A stretch of 12,691 nucleotides of DNA from Candidatus Sodaliphilus fimicaballi (GCA_018065165.1 JAGHTV010000142.1:1-12691), one strand, 5' to 3'; shown: positions 1 through 7,386, numbered from the stretch's first letter. Notes: a model not told the origin generated them from the letters alone. Program-made: numbers and translations.

Positions 1-2
1 AT

Positions 3-83
3 TATACACGCATCTCCTACCCCGACGACATCAAGCCCACTGTAAAGCATGAGGAAGTCGCTACCGAGGAGGTAGGGTCTTAA
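3..83 (+). CDS. C-terminal end of an unidentified protein (partial)
   Basis: Only the last 26 codons before a TAA stop at 81-83 are present; the gene begins upstream of the window. This is the only one of the three forward frames that stays open to that stop. The tail has a PDDIKP stretch followed by an acidic, Glu-rich end (KHEEVATEEVGS), which looks like a soluble, possibly disordered C-terminus. I do not recognise the family. It is followed by about 120 nt without a gene and then by a co-directional membrane protein gene. Being coding is plausible but not proven at this length. Confidence 0.5.
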   Translation, partial: YTRISYPDDIKPTVKHEEVATEEVGS

Positions 84-203
84 ATAATCATAAATGGCCA
101 CCCATGAGATAATAAAGGGTGGCGAGACGCAGTTAATATATAGGTAACACGACGCAAGTGTCGCCGTTAAACTTTTTAGAAACAAATAGGTCATTAATAT
201 AGA
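84..203 (+). other. Intergenic stretch with a weak hairpin
   Basis: This gap separates the partial gene from the small membrane protein gene. It contains an inverted repeat with 7-bp arms, GCCACCC at 97-103 and GGGTGGC at 117-123, around a 13-nt AT-rich loop. No T-run follows the second arm, so it is not a typical intrinsic terminator. I see no good TAnnTTTG promoter box here; the TTAAACTTTTTAG stretch near 172 is a poor match at best. Confidence 0.3.
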
Positions 204-692
204 ATGATAGTTGAAAATATATTGCTAGTGTTGGGCATTGCATGCCTTGCCGCATCGGTGTTGCTGGTGTTGCGACCTCGCTTTGTAGCCGCCATTGCAT
301 CGTTTGCGGGCCTAGTGCTGCTGCACTTGAGCTACTACATAGCAGTACCCACACGCACATTCCTGTTTTGGGGCGTAGCTACCCTGATGGTTGCAGGTCT
401 CAACTACCTGTCGCCACAGGGCGAACCCGATGGCAAGCGCTCAAGCAACCTGTACATAGGCCTTGGTGCCATTGCAGGATGCCTACTGGGCATAATAGTG
501 GGTGCTCGCATAATGGTGCTGGGCGTGATACTGGGTGCCATTGCAGGCCAGTACATGTATAGCCGTACTCCCGATGGAAGTTGGCTAAAAGTGACAAGTC
601 GCGACTTTTGGCAATACTTCAGTGCTAAGAGCCTGCCAGCAATTGTGGCAATAGCCATAGCGGGAATAGCAATAGAAGGATTTATTTTTTAA
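204..692 (+). CDS. Small polytopic membrane protein, function unknown
   Basis: A 162-residue, very hydrophobic protein. Likely membrane segments are at about residues 3-23, 25-47 and 50-68, then a glycine-rich pair at about 82-118 with small residues regularly spaced (IGLGAIAGCLLGIIVGAR, then GVILGAIAG), and a last helix at about 144-162. The polar link between helices 3 and 4 (about 69-80) carries the charged residues EPDGKRSS. The Gly-rich helical hairpin resembles DUF456-type or glycine-zipper membrane proteins, but this is a resemblance in composition, not a firm family call. The ATG at 204 follows an A/T-rich leader. The gene lies 20 nt upstream of the DUF4919-like gene and is probably co-transcribed with it. 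It could be an envelope protein; no reaction can be assigned. Confidence 0.75.
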   Translation: MIVENILLVLGIACLAASVLLVLRPRFVAAIASFAGLVLLHLSYYIAVPTRTFLFWGVATLMVAGLNYLSPQGEPDGKRSSNLYIGLGAIAGCLLGIIVGARIMVLGVILGAIAGQYMYSRTPDGSWLKVTSRDFWQYFSAKSLPAIVAIAIAGIAIEGFIF

Positions 693-712
693 TAACGCGT
701 AACACAAACTAG

Positions 713-883
713 ATGAAAAAGATATTAGTAGCAATCATTGCCATAGTGGCAACATCAATGGCAATCAACACAGTGGCACAAAGCAAGCTTGCAATACGCA
801 AGGTTGACTTCAACCATGTGAAGGAAGTAACCGAGAACCCCAACAACATGTACTATTACCCCAAGTTGCTGCGCTCATCATGA
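713..883 (+). CDS. DUF4919-like exported protein, N-terminal fragment (frameshifted)
   Basis: Encodes 56 residues: a clear signal peptide (Lys-Lys start, hydrophobic core, cleavage probably after TVAQ at about residues 20-23), then a mature N-terminus ending in a YYYPKLLR motif. In the DUF4919 family of Bacteroidales exported proteins this motif normally runs straight into a region like the N-terminus of the next reading frame (NDTTM...YRNFYYGY). Here a TGA at 881-883 stops the frame and overlaps the ATG of the next frame at 880. The most economical reading is one gene of about 233 codons, 713-1413, with one base lost near 875-880, for example TTC reduced to TC before ATG. A real two-protein arrangement is less likely because the second part has no signal peptide. 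The molecular function of DUF4919 is unknown. Confidence 0.7.
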   Translation: MKKILVAIIAIVATSMAINTVAQSKLAIRKVDFNHVKEVTENPNNMYYYPKLLRSS

Positions 884-1413
884 GCAACGACACCACAATG
901 TCTATTGAGGCCTATCGCAACTTCTACTATGGCTACACCTTCCAGGAAGACTATAACCCCTTCCGCGAGAGCGTTTACAGCAATGTGGTAGAGAAACTCT
1001 ACTACAAGGAGCCGCACACCCGTGCCGAGTGTGACAGTATCGAAAAATACGCACAGTTGTCACTTAACGACAATATCTTTGACATGAACCAGATGAAATT
1101 CTTCATTTTTGCACTCAAGGAAAAGAAGAAATATACGCGTGCGGCAATACGCCAGTTCCGCCTAGACCGCCTCATTGCCACAATCCTGTCGAGTGGCAAA
1201 GGCACCAAGGAAGAGCCCTGGGTTGTAATCACACCTGAACATGAGTACAACATCATCAACTTCCTGGGTTATGTAGCCGTTGACCACGAAGAACTGGATA
1301 ATGGCATCGAATATATAAAGGTGCAGCCTAAGGAGGGCAAGAGCACCCAAGGTTTCTACTTTGACATCTCGCGCATGATGGAAGTAGCCGAAGAGAAATT
1401 CCCCGACATGTAA
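880..1413 (+). CDS. DUF4919-like protein, C-terminal fragment (frameshifted)
   Basis: The 177-residue frame from ATG 880 holds most of a DUF4919-like domain: an early NDTTMSIEAYRNFYYGY motif, then FQEDYNPF, a helical middle, and a GTKEEPWVVITPEHEYNIINF strand region followed by a conserved-looking Asp/Glu-rich segment. It lacks a signal peptide, which is instead encoded in the preceding frame (713-883) one base out of register. The start at 880 is therefore probably not a natural start but the first Met after the frameshift. The gene is followed after 31 nt by the BspA-like gene on the same strand. Members of this family are small exported proteins of Bacteroidales with no assigned activity. 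Family assignment is from remembered motif similarity and is moderately sure. Confidence 0.75.
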   Translation: MSNDTTMSIEAYRNFYYGYTFQEDYNPFRESVYSNVVEKLYYKEPHTRAECDSIEKYAQLSLNDNIFDMNQMKFFIFALKEKKKYTRAAIRQFRLDRLIATILSSGKGTKEEPWVVITPEHEYNIINFLGYVAVDHEELDNGIEYIKVQPKEGKSTQGFYFDISRMMEVAEEKFPDM

Positions 1414-1444
1414 ATTTTAAACCCCAAAATATACTAGCCAATCT

Positions 1445-3205
1445 ATGAAAAAAGCAATCCTTATCGCAATGATGCTGCTGCTCGCAGTGGGTAGCATAGA
1501 TGCACAATCGCGCGCTCGTGCACCACGTCGCCAAACGATGGACCGTTCTCGCTATGAGCGTTCGAAATATGCCGATGTGTGTGACATACGCCTGCGCGAA
1601 TCAGGTTCGCTCGAGAAAGAAGTGGGTCCCGAAAAAGAGAAACAAGTGAGACTCCTCATTGTTTCGGGCAATCTCAATGACCGTGACCTGCGTTATATAA
1701 AGAAGTTGTGTGACCGCAGCAAGGTGTATGGTGCCGACGGTAAAGAAGTGGAGAACTACATCGACATCGACATGTCACGTGCCCGCATCAACAATGGCGG
1801 AGGATTCTTCTCATCGACCAACCGCGATGTGCTCACCAACAGCCTGTTTGCCAACTGTTACCACTTGCGTTCGATCGTTCTTCCCGAGCGTGTGCGTGTA
1901 ATTGACCGCGGTGCATTCCGCAATTGCCGCGACCTTGAGGATGTAGTGCTGCCAGCAGGCCTTGAGACGCTGGGCGAGGAGGCATTTGCCAGCTGTAGCG
2001 AGCTCATCAATGTGTACCTGCCCGACGGCATGAGCGAAGTGGGCAACAAAGCATTTGCCGACTGCTCACGCATGCGTTACATCTACATCCCCGAGAGCGT
2101 GTATCGCATTGGCAACAACGCATTTGAGTCAACAGCATTAAGCGACATTTATCTGCCTGACCGTTTAGAGTATCTAGGTGCTAACGCCTTGGCAGGTACT
2201 AGCATTCGCAGTCTGTACATTCCTCGCAATACAGTGATAGGCGATAACGCCCTGGGCAACCTGAACAAGTGCTCTGAGATTATCGTTGACCCCGACAATC
2301 GTAACTACACCACAATCAACGGTGCACTGTATGACTACAACGCTACTATCCTGCTGCGCTATCCCATGCAGATGAAGGGTGACCTCATCGTGCCCAACGG
2401 CGTGAGAACAATTGCTGCCAACGCTTGCAACAGTTGCAACGGCATCTATTATGCCGAGTTACCCCAATCAATTCAGACAATAGGTGACTACGCCTTTGCA
2501 CACTGCAAGAACCTGAAGGAAGTAAACATCCCCGAGAATTGCACATCAATAGGAGCTGGTGCGTTCCGCGAGACTGCTCTGGAATCAATTGCTTTGCCCG
2601 TGGGAATCAGTCGCATAAGTTCTAGCACATTCCAGGACTGCCAGCAGTTGCAACACGTTGAAATTCCTCACACAGTGAGCATTATCGATGCTAATGCATT
2701 CCACGACTGCAAGTCACTGCAAGAAATAACTATCCCCGATAATGTATCAACACTGCCCAAGAGCGTGTTTGAGGGTTGCTCAAGCCTCACAGTGCTTGAC
2801 CTGGGCAATGGTCTGCAAACTATAGGCGAGTACACATTCAAGAAGTGCAAGAGCCTCACATCAGTATCAATGCCTGCAACACTCAGGACAATAGGCAAGA
2901 ACGCCTTCCGCGAGTGCAGTCTCAACAAGGTAGAGCTCAACGAGGGACTCGTCGACATCAACGATAACGCCTTCAGCGAAAACCAGATTGCAGAAATCAC
3001 AATTCCTGCCAGCGTTCGCCACATAGGCAAGAAGATCATTGAGAAAAACAAGCCACTTAACCGCATCGTTGTCAAGGGTGCAACTCCCGCTACCCTCGAC
3101 AAGACCAGCAACGACAAGGTAGAGCTGGTGGTTCCGGCAGCAGCCGTCGAGGCCTACAAGCAAGCCAAGAACTGGAAGAACTACAAACACATTACAGGCG
3201 AATAA
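1445..3205 (+). CDS. BspA-like leucine-rich-repeat (LRR_5) secreted protein
   Basis: A 586-residue protein with a signal peptide (Lys-Lys then MMLLLAVGSIDA, cleavage near residue 20), a basic linker, and a BspA-type N-terminal region at about 45-120 (VRLLIVSGNLNDRDLRYIKKL resembles the usual segment before the repeats). From about residue 135 to 545 there are roughly 15 degenerate repeats of about 23 residues with the LRR_5 pattern: IxLPxxVxxIGxxAFxxC. Recognisable copies include GAFRNC, EAFASC, KAFADC, YAFAHC, NAFHDC, SVFEGC and NAFREC. The C-terminus (VVPAAAVEAYKQAKNWKNYKHI) matches the usual BspA-like ending. No lipobox, LPXTG motif or type IX sorting domain is evident. BspA-family proteins are surface or secreted proteins linked to adhesion; the partner of this one is unknown. 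It ends just before the terminator at 3229-3270. Confidence 0.93.
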   Translation: MKKAILIAMMLLLAVGSIDAQSRARAPRRQTMDRSRYERSKYADVCDIRLRESGSLEKEVGPEKEKQVRLLIVSGNLNDRDLRYIKKLCDRSKVYGADGKEVENYIDIDMSRARINNGGGFFSSTNRDVLTNSLFANCYHLRSIVLPERVRVIDRGAFRNCRDLEDVVLPAGLETLGEEAFASCSELINVYLPDGMSEVGNKAFADCSRMRYIYIPESVYRIGNNAFESTALSDIYLPDRLEYLGANALAGTSIRSLYIPRNTVIGDNALGNLNKCSEIIVDPDNRNYTTINGALYDYNATILLRYPMQMKGDLIVPNGVRTIAANACNSCNGIYYAELPQSIQTIGDYAFAHCKNLKEVNIPENCTSIGAGAFRETALESIALPVGISRISSSTFQDCQQLQHVEIPHTVSIIDANAFHDCKSLQEITIPDNVSTLPKSVFEGCSSLTVLDLGNGLQTIGEYTFKKCKSLTSVSMPATLRTIGKNAFRECSLNKVELNEGLVDINDNAFSENQIAEITIPASVRHIGKKIIEKNKPLNRIVVKGATPATLDKTSNDKVELVVPAAAVEAYKQAKNWKNYKHITGE

Positions 3206-3228
3206 TCGCACGTTGTAGCTTTAACAAT

Positions 3229-3270
3229 ACAAAGCGTTGCTGCTCGCACAGCGGGTTGCAACGCTTTTGT
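3229..3270 (+). terminator. Intrinsic terminator after the BspA-like gene
   Basis: The arms ACAAAGCGTTGC (3229-3240) and GCAACGCTTTTGT (3258-3270) pair over 12 bp with one bulged T, with a loop of 17 nt and a following TTATTATAATT stretch. It lies 23 nt after the BspA-like stop codon. The core GCGTTGC/GCAACGC is nearly the same as in the terminator after rpsO at 7859-7893. Confidence 0.85.
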
Positions 3271-3304
3271 TATTATAATTAAGGTAGTTTTAATGAGTTA
3301 AATG

Positions 3305-3335
3305 TGTGATTTTTGCGATTTTTTCACTACCTTTG
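3305..3335 (+). promoter_or_regulatory. typA promoter (Bacteroidetes -33/-7 type)
   Basis: The -7 box TACCTTTG at 3328-3335 matches TAnnTTTG exactly. A weak -33 element, TGTG at 3305-3308, lies 19 nt upstream. Transcription should start near 3342, leaving a leader of about 17 nt before the ATG at 3359. Just after the box the sequence TTGCACCCGCAA (3333-3344) forms a short dyad also seen at the rpsO and tRNA-Arg promoters. The position of this promoter rules out an upstream translation start at 3302. Confidence 0.75.
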
Positions 3336-3358
3336 CACCCGCAAACAAAAACAGAACA

Positions 3359-5176
3359 ATGCAGAATATTAGAAATATTGCCATCATCGCTCACGTTGAC
3401 CATGGCAAGACAACACTGGTAGATAAGATGCTTGAAGCAGGTAACCTGTTCCGAGACAATCAACAAATGGGTAACCAAATTCTCGACAGCAACGATCTGG
3501 AGAGAGAGCGCGGCATCACTATCCTTTCTAAAAACGTATCAATCAACTACAAAGACCACAAGATTAACATCATCGACACTCCGGGTCACAGCGACTTTGG
3601 TGGCGAGGTTGAGCGTGTGCTCAACATGGCCGACGGTTGCCTGTTGCTCGTAGACGCCTTTGAGGGCCCCATGCCCCAAACACGCTTCGTGCTGCAGAAG
3701 GCTATTGAACTGGGTCTCAAGCCCATCGTGGTCATCAATAAAGTGGACAAGCCCAACTGCCGCCCCGACGAGGTTCAAGAGGCCGTATTTGACCTGATGT
3801 GCAACCTTGACGCTACCGAGGAGCAGCTCGACTTCCCAACTGTATTTGGATCGGCCAAGCAAGGCTGGATGAGTGACGACTGGACAAAGCCCACCGACAA
3901 CATCACTGCAGTGCTCGATGCTATCATCAAATACATCCCCGCTCCCGAGAAGATTGAAGGCGACGCTCAGATGCTCGTAACATCGCTCGACTATAACAGC
4001 TATGTGGGCCGTATCGCTGTGGGCCGCGTACATCGTGGTGAACTGCGCGACGGTATGGAAGTGGCTCTGTGCAAGAAAGACGGCACAGTATCACGCCAGA
4101 AGGTTAAAGAGCTGCGTACATTTGAAGGTATGGGCCAGAAGCATGTGGATAGCGTAGCCAGTGGCGACATTTGTGCAATTATAGGTATCGACGGATTTGA
4201 GATTGGTGACACAATCACTTGCATCGAGAATCCCGAACCCCTACCCCGCATCGCCATTGACGAGCCCACAATGTCAATGCTCTTTACAATCAACGATTCT
4301 CCATTCTTTGGCAAGGACGGTAAGTATGTCACCTCTCGCCACATATACGAACGCCTGATGAAGGAACTTGACAAGAACCTTGCATTGCGCGTTGAGCCCT
4401 CGCCCAATGAGGATGCATGGCTCGTATTTGGCCGTGGTGTGCTTCACCTGAGTGTGCTCATTGAAGAGATGCGTCGCGAGGGTTACGAGTTGCAGGTAGG
4501 TCAGCCCCAGGTTATCATCAAGGAGATTGACGGTGTTAAGTGCGAGCCTATTGAGTCACTTACCATCAATGTACCCGAGGAATACTCAAGCAAGATGATT
4601 GATATGGTAACTCGCCGCAAGGGTGAAATGACCCTGATGGAGACACAAAACGACCGCATCCTGCTCGAGTTCAAGATACCTTCACGCGGTATCATCGGTC
4701 TGCGTACCAATGTGCTCACCGCAAGTGCCGGCGAGGCAATCATGGCTCACCGCTTCTTGTGCTACGAGCCCTGGAAGGGCGAGATTACTCGCCGCCTTAA
4801 CGGTTCGCTCATCGCAATGGAAGGTGGCACAGCGTTTGCCTATGCTATCGACAAGTTGCAAGACCGTGGTAAATTCTTCATCTTCCCACAAGACGAGGTT
4901 TACGGCGGACAGGTTGTGGGCGAGCACAGCAAGGAGAAAGACCTTGTGATTAACGTGACCAAGAGCAAGAAGCTCACCAACATGCGTGCAAGCGGTAGCG
5001 ATGACAAGGTCCGCATTATTCCTCCCATCGTATTCAGCCTTGAAGAGGCACTTGAATACATCAAGGCCGATGAGTATGTTGAGATTACTCCTAACCACAT
5101 ACGCATGCGCAAGATTGTCCTTGACGAGCTTGAGCGCAAGCGCATCAACAAGGCTAACGGTCAGGACGAAGACTAA
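3359..5176 (+). CDS. typA: Translational GTPase TypA/BipA
   Basis: A 605-residue ribosome-associated GTPase, the usual length for the family. The GTP-binding motifs are all present: G1 AHVDHGKT (11-18), G2 RGIT (51-54), G3 DTPGH (73-77), G4 NKVD (127-130) and G5 SAK (165-167). These are followed by the EF-G-like domains II, III and V and the TypA-specific C-terminal region (for example [19 protein letters not shown] and the GGQVVGEH segment). TypA binds the 70S ribosome and aids ribosome assembly and growth under stress or low temperature. I chose ATG 3359 ([17 protein letters not shown]) because homologues begin there and the promoter lies between 3302 and 3335. It has its own promoter and a terminator at 5251-5280, so it is probably monocistronic. 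Confidence 0.97.
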   Translation: MQNIRNIAIIAHVDHGKTTLVDKMLEAGNLFRDNQQMGNQILDSNDLERERGITILSKNVSINYKDHKINIIDTPGHSDFGGEVERVLNMADGCLLLVDAFEGPMPQTRFVLQKAIELGLKPIVVINKVDKPNCRPDEVQEAVFDLMCNLDATEEQLDFPTVFGSAKQGWMSDDWTKPTDNITAVLDAIIKYIPAPEKIEGDAQMLVTSLDYNSYVGRIAVGRVHRGELRDGMEVALCKKDGTVSRQKVKELRTFEGMGQKHVDSVASGDICAIIGIDGFEIGDTITCIENPEPLPRIAIDEPTMSMLFTINDSPFFGKDGKYVTSRHIYERLMKELDKNLALRVEPSPNEDAWLVFGRGVLHLSVLIEEMRREGYELQVGQPQVIIKEIDGVKCEPIESLTINVPEEYSSKMIDMVTRRKGEMTLMETQNDRILLEFKIPSRGIIGLRTNVLTASAGEAIMAHRFLCYEPWKGEITRRLNGSLIAMEGGTAFAYAIDKLQDRGKFFIFPQDEVYGGQVVGEHSKEKDLVINVTKSKKLTNMRASGSDDKVRIIPPIVFSLEEALEYIKADEYVEITPNHIRMRKIVLDELERKRINKANGQDED

Positions 5177-5190
5177 ACGAGAAGTCACAT

Positions 5191-5210
5191 ATCAAGGCTA
5201 TCGCCTTGAT
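5191..5210 (+). other. Perfect hairpin in the typA 3' untranslated region
   Basis: The arms ATCAAGGC (5191-5198) and GCCTTGAT (5203-5210) pair perfectly over 8 bp around a TATC loop, 14 nt after the typA stop codon. No T-run follows, so it is not itself a standard terminator; a full terminator lies 40 nt further on. It might protect the mRNA 3' end or simply be incidental. Confidence 0.5.
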
Positions 5211-5250
5211 AACTCGACGATAAAGAAAAAAGAAACTGCTAAATGAAAGA

Positions 5251-5280
5251 ACGGGAGACCATGAGTCTCCCGTCTTTTTT
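5251..5280. terminator. Intrinsic terminator between typA and tRNA-Arg
   Basis: The arms ACGGGAGAC (5251-5259) and GTCTCCCGT (5265-5273) pair perfectly over 9 bp around a CATGA loop, followed by a C and a run of eight T. This is a strong terminator for typA on the + strand. On the - strand the hairpin is followed by TTCTTTCATTT, so it may also stop the convergent tRNA-Arg transcript, though less efficiently. Confidence 0.92.
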
Positions 5281-5287
5281 TGTGAAG

Positions 5288-5359
5288 TGAACCTGTGGGG
5301 AGTCGAACCCCAATCGAAGGAACCGGAATCCTTTATTCTATCCATTGAACTACAGGTCC
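5288..5359 (-). tRNA. tRNA-Arg (anticodon CCG)
   Basis: Read on the - strand, the 72-nt sequence folds as a complete cloverleaf. The acceptor arms are GGACCTG and CAGGTTC with discriminator A. The anticodon stem AAGGA/TCCTT encloses the loop TTCCGGT, so the anticodon is CCG, reading the arginine codon CGG. The T arm has GGGG-TTCGACT-CCCC, and the D arm is GTTC...GAAT. The 3' CCA is not encoded (CTT follows the discriminator), so it must be added after transcription. The gene is preceded by a good promoter whose predicted start lies about 10 nt upstream of the mature 5' end, and it faces typA. Confidence 0.97.
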
Positions 5360-5373
5360 AGTGCATTTTTGCG

Positions 5374-5404
5374 TTGCAAAATTAACCAATTTTTCGTAGA
5401 TTTG
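5374..5404 (+). promoter_or_regulatory. ung promoter
   Basis: On the + strand TTG (5374-5376) and the -7 box TAGATTTG (5397-5404) are separated by 20 nt, matching the Bacteroidetes pattern. Transcription should start near 5411, leaving a leader of only about 17 nt before ATG 5428. Both boxes adjoin or overlap those of the divergent tRNA-Arg promoter. Confidence 0.75.
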
Positions 5405-5408
5405 CAAA
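5377..5408 (-). promoter_or_regulatory. tRNA-Arg promoter
   Basis: On the - strand the -7 box TAATTTTG (complement of 5377-5384) fits TAnnTTTG, and TTTG (complement of 5405-5408) lies 20 nt upstream as the -33 box. The predicted start is about 10 nt before the tRNA 5' end. Downstream of the box is TTGC-AAC-GCAA (5369-5379 on the complement), the dyad shared with the typA and rpsO promoters. This promoter overlaps the ung promoter nearly completely. Confidence 0.8.
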
Positions 5409-5427
5409 TTAGAAAACAATAGTGACA

Positions 5428-6090
5428 ATGAGCGTAAAAATAGAAGACAGCTGGAAGCAAGCACTTAGTGCCGAGTGGCAGAAGGATTACTTTGTAAACC
5501 TCACGCAGTGGTTGCATAGCGAGTACAAGACAAAGCAGATATTCCCTCCTGGCAAACAGATATTTGCAGCATTTGACACGACGCCGTTTAACGATGTGAA
5601 GGTAGTAATCCTGGGGCAAGACCCATACCACGATGTGGGCCAAGCCAACGGTTTGTGCTTCAGCGTGAATGATGGCATACAATTCCCACCATCACTCAAC
5701 AACATATTTAAGGAGGTGCACGACGATACGGGAGCCCCCATCCCTACAAGCGGCAACCTTGAGCGATGGGCCAAGCAAGGTGTACTACTGCTCAACGCTA
5801 CGCTCACTGTTGAGGCACATCGTGCGGGTTCGCATCAGAACCGCGGATGGGAAGAGTTTACCGACGCCGCAATAGCAGCTCTGGCCAACAACCGAGAGAA
5901 CATCGTGTTCATCTTGTGGGGCAGTTATGCTATAAAGAAAGGTGCTTTCATTAACCGTATGAAGCATCTTGTACTCACATCACCCCACCCCTCACCACTA
6001 TCGGCCTACAGGGGTTTCTTTGGCAATCATCATTTTTCACAAGCCAATGCCTACCTCGAGAAGCACGGTATAGCACCTATAAACTGGTAA
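5428..6090 (+). CDS. ung: Uracil-DNA glycosylase, family 1
   Basis: A 220-residue family-1 uracil-DNA glycosylase, which removes uracil from DNA and starts base-excision repair in the cytoplasm. The water-activating motif GQDPYHD contains the catalytic Asp, the FPPSLNNIFKE loop follows, LLLNATLTV is present, and near the C-terminus the DNA-intercalating loop HPSPLSAYRGFFG carries the conserved His. The length matches the family. A GTG at 5422 would add two residues, but ATG 5428 (MSVKIEDSW) agrees with homologues. The stop codon is 2 nt before the start of the methionine sulfoxide reductase gene, so the two form an operon driven from the promoter at 5374-5404. Confidence 0.97.
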   Translation: MSVKIEDSWKQALSAEWQKDYFVNLTQWLHSEYKTKQIFPPGKQIFAAFDTTPFNDVKVVILGQDPYHDVGQANGLCFSVNDGIQFPPSLNNIFKEVHDDTGAPIPTSGNLERWAKQGVLLLNATLTVEAHRAGSHQNRGWEEFTDAAIAALANNRENIVFILWGSYAIKKGAFINRMKHLVLTSPHPSPLSAYRGFFGNHHFSQANAYLEKHGIAPINW

Positions 6091-6092
6091 CA

Positions 6093-6557
6093 ATGAATAA
6101 AGCAGACAAATACAACGAACTCATTACACGCCTCGAGCCAATGATTGAGGGTGAGACAAATGCCATAAGCGTGATGGCCAACACTACAGCATTGCTGGCC
6201 GAAATGATGGGCGAGAGATTTTTCTGGACAGGATTTTATACCGTTGCAGGTGACCGTCTGGAACTGGGGCCATTTCAAGGCACAGTAGCATGCTATCGCA
6301 TTAAGCACGGGCGTGGCGTGTGTGGCACTTCGTGGGCTCAAGGCAAAACCATCGTGGTGCCCGATGTAGAGGAATTTCCCGGTCACATTGCTTGCAGCAG
6401 CCTGTCGCGTAGTGAGATTGTGGTGCCTGTGAAAGATGCTAACGGAACGGTGCAAAGCGTGATTGACATTGACAGTCGCGAACTGAATGCATTTGACGAT
6501 GTCGATGCCAAGTATCTTGAACAGGTTGCCGAAATCGTTGCTCGAGTTATATATTAA
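6093..6557 (+). CDS. msrC: Free methionine-(R)-sulfoxide reductase (GAF domain)
   Basis: A 154-residue, single GAF-domain protein of the fRMsr family, which reduces free L-methionine-(R)-sulfoxide to methionine using cysteine chemistry and thioredoxin. The three family cysteines are present: C67 (TVACYRI), C77 (GVCGTSWAQGKT) and C101 (PGHIACSSLSRSEIVVP), together with the LGPFQG segment before them and the IDIDS strand at about 124-128. This pattern separates the enzyme from cysteine-free GAF sensor domains. It starts 2 nt after ung, which suggests co-expression of a DNA repair and an oxidised-methionine repair enzyme. It ends 8 nt from the convergent hydrolase gene with no visible terminator. 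The name msrC follows the E. coli enzyme (YebR). Confidence 0.93.
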   Translation: MNKADKYNELITRLEPMIEGETNAISVMANTTALLAEMMGERFFWTGFYTVAGDRLELGPFQGTVACYRIKHGRGVCGTSWAQGKTIVVPDVEEFPGHIACSSLSRSEIVVPVKDANGTVQSVIDIDSRELNAFDDVDAKYLEQVAEIVARVIY

Positions 6558-6565
6558 CTATTATC

Positions 6566-7357
6566 TTAAGCCTCAAAGAATTTGTGTAGGTGATCGTGAA
6601 GGTCGGGAGCCTCGTCGTAGGCAGCATGACCATACTCGTCATACATTATTATATCACAGTCGAGTATCGAGGCAAGCTCACGACTTCCCTCGCCTGAGAG
6701 CACATTGTCGATATTGGAGCCAACAACCAGTACGGGACACTTGATGCTTGACAGTAAAGGACGTGAGTCGAAGCCATCGCAAGCACGGGCTAGCGGAATG
6801 AAATGGGCTATATCCTCGGGCGTTCCAAGTTTCTCGGCATAGACAAACGCCTGCTCGTTCTTGTCATAGTAAGCCTGCGAATATACATGCTTGTAAACAT
6901 CGCGATTAAATGCAACAATGTCTCCTGCCTGAGCAAGATTAACCCAGTTACCCAGTACCTTAGTCGAGGTTTCGCAAGCGTGAGGTGCGGTTGAGCACAA
7001 CACCAGTTTTGAAACCAGGTCGGGGTGTGTAGCTGCAATTATCTGCGAAATCATACCACCCTGTGAGCATCCCATAAGATAAGCATTGCTTATGCCCAAC
7101 GAGCGCATAGCTGTAGCTGTGTGTGCAGCCATCTGTTCGATTGTGTAATCGGCAGGAACCTGGCGAATGCGGTCAAAGAGATATACACGATAGTCATTGC
7201 TGAACGAGCGATATTGATTGGCAACAGCACCTGCAAGAGATGTCACTGGCATAAGACTTAATCCTGGAATAATGACAAAGGGTTGCTTTCCCTCGCCAAA
7301 GCACAAATAATCCATCTCAAACTCGGGAGTGCTGACTACATCTACTTTAACCTTCAT
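6566..7357 (-). CDS. Alpha/beta-fold hydrolase, substrate unknown
   Basis: A 263-residue cytoplasmic alpha/beta hydrolase. Visible elements are the oxyanion-hole strand loop FVIIPGLSL (about 27-35), the YLFDR strand (59-63), the nucleophile elbow GCSQGG with Ser98, a late strand PVLVVGSNID with the likely acid Asp217, and His244 in EYGHAAYDEAPD. The central cap region (about 125-195) is helical and not diagnostic. This order fits carboxylesterases, lactonases or haloperoxidase-like members; the substrate cannot be read from sequence. It is transcribed from a -7 box at 7387-7394, divergent from rpsO, and converges on the ung-msrC operon. Confidence 0.9.
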   Translation of the reverse strand: MKVKVDVVSTPEFEMDYLCFGEGKQPFVIIPGLSLMPVTSLAGAVANQYRSFSNDYRVYLFDRIRQVPADYTIEQMAAHTATAMRSLGISNAYLMGCSQGGMISQIIAATHPDLVSKLVLCSTAPHACETSTKVLGNWVNLAQAGDIVAFNRDVYKHVYSQAYYDKNEQAFVYAEKLGTPEDIAHFIPLARACDGFDSRPLLSSIKCPVLVVGSNIDNVLSGEGSRELASILDCDIIMYDEYGHAAYDEAPDLHDHLHKFFEA

Positions 7358-7386
7358 AATATATCAATTTTGTGGTTTATGTAGTA

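Noticed and set aside
713-1413. Programmed -1 frameshifting to make the DUF4919-like protein
   Set aside because: No X-XXY-YYZ slippery site or downstream pseudoknot is apparent near 860-883; a mutation or sequencing error explains it more simply.
1840-3080. Tandem repeats read as a possible DNA repeat array or CRISPR
   Set aside because: The roughly 69-nt periodicity reflects degenerate LRR_5 protein repeats; the DNA units are diverged and there are no identical repeats with unique spacers.
2668-3117. A 149-residue - strand open frame opposite the LRR repeats
   Set aside because: It arises from the repetitive codon pattern of the BspA-like gene, which is well supported on the + strand.
3302-3358. 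A longer TypA beginning at 3302
   Set aside because: The extension covers the predicted promoter (3305-3335), and homologues start at the ATG at 3359.
3539-4033. A 164-residue open frame antisense to typA
   Set aside because: It lies wholly within a strongly conserved gene on the other strand and has no recognisable domain. The same applies to the frame at 4682-5188.
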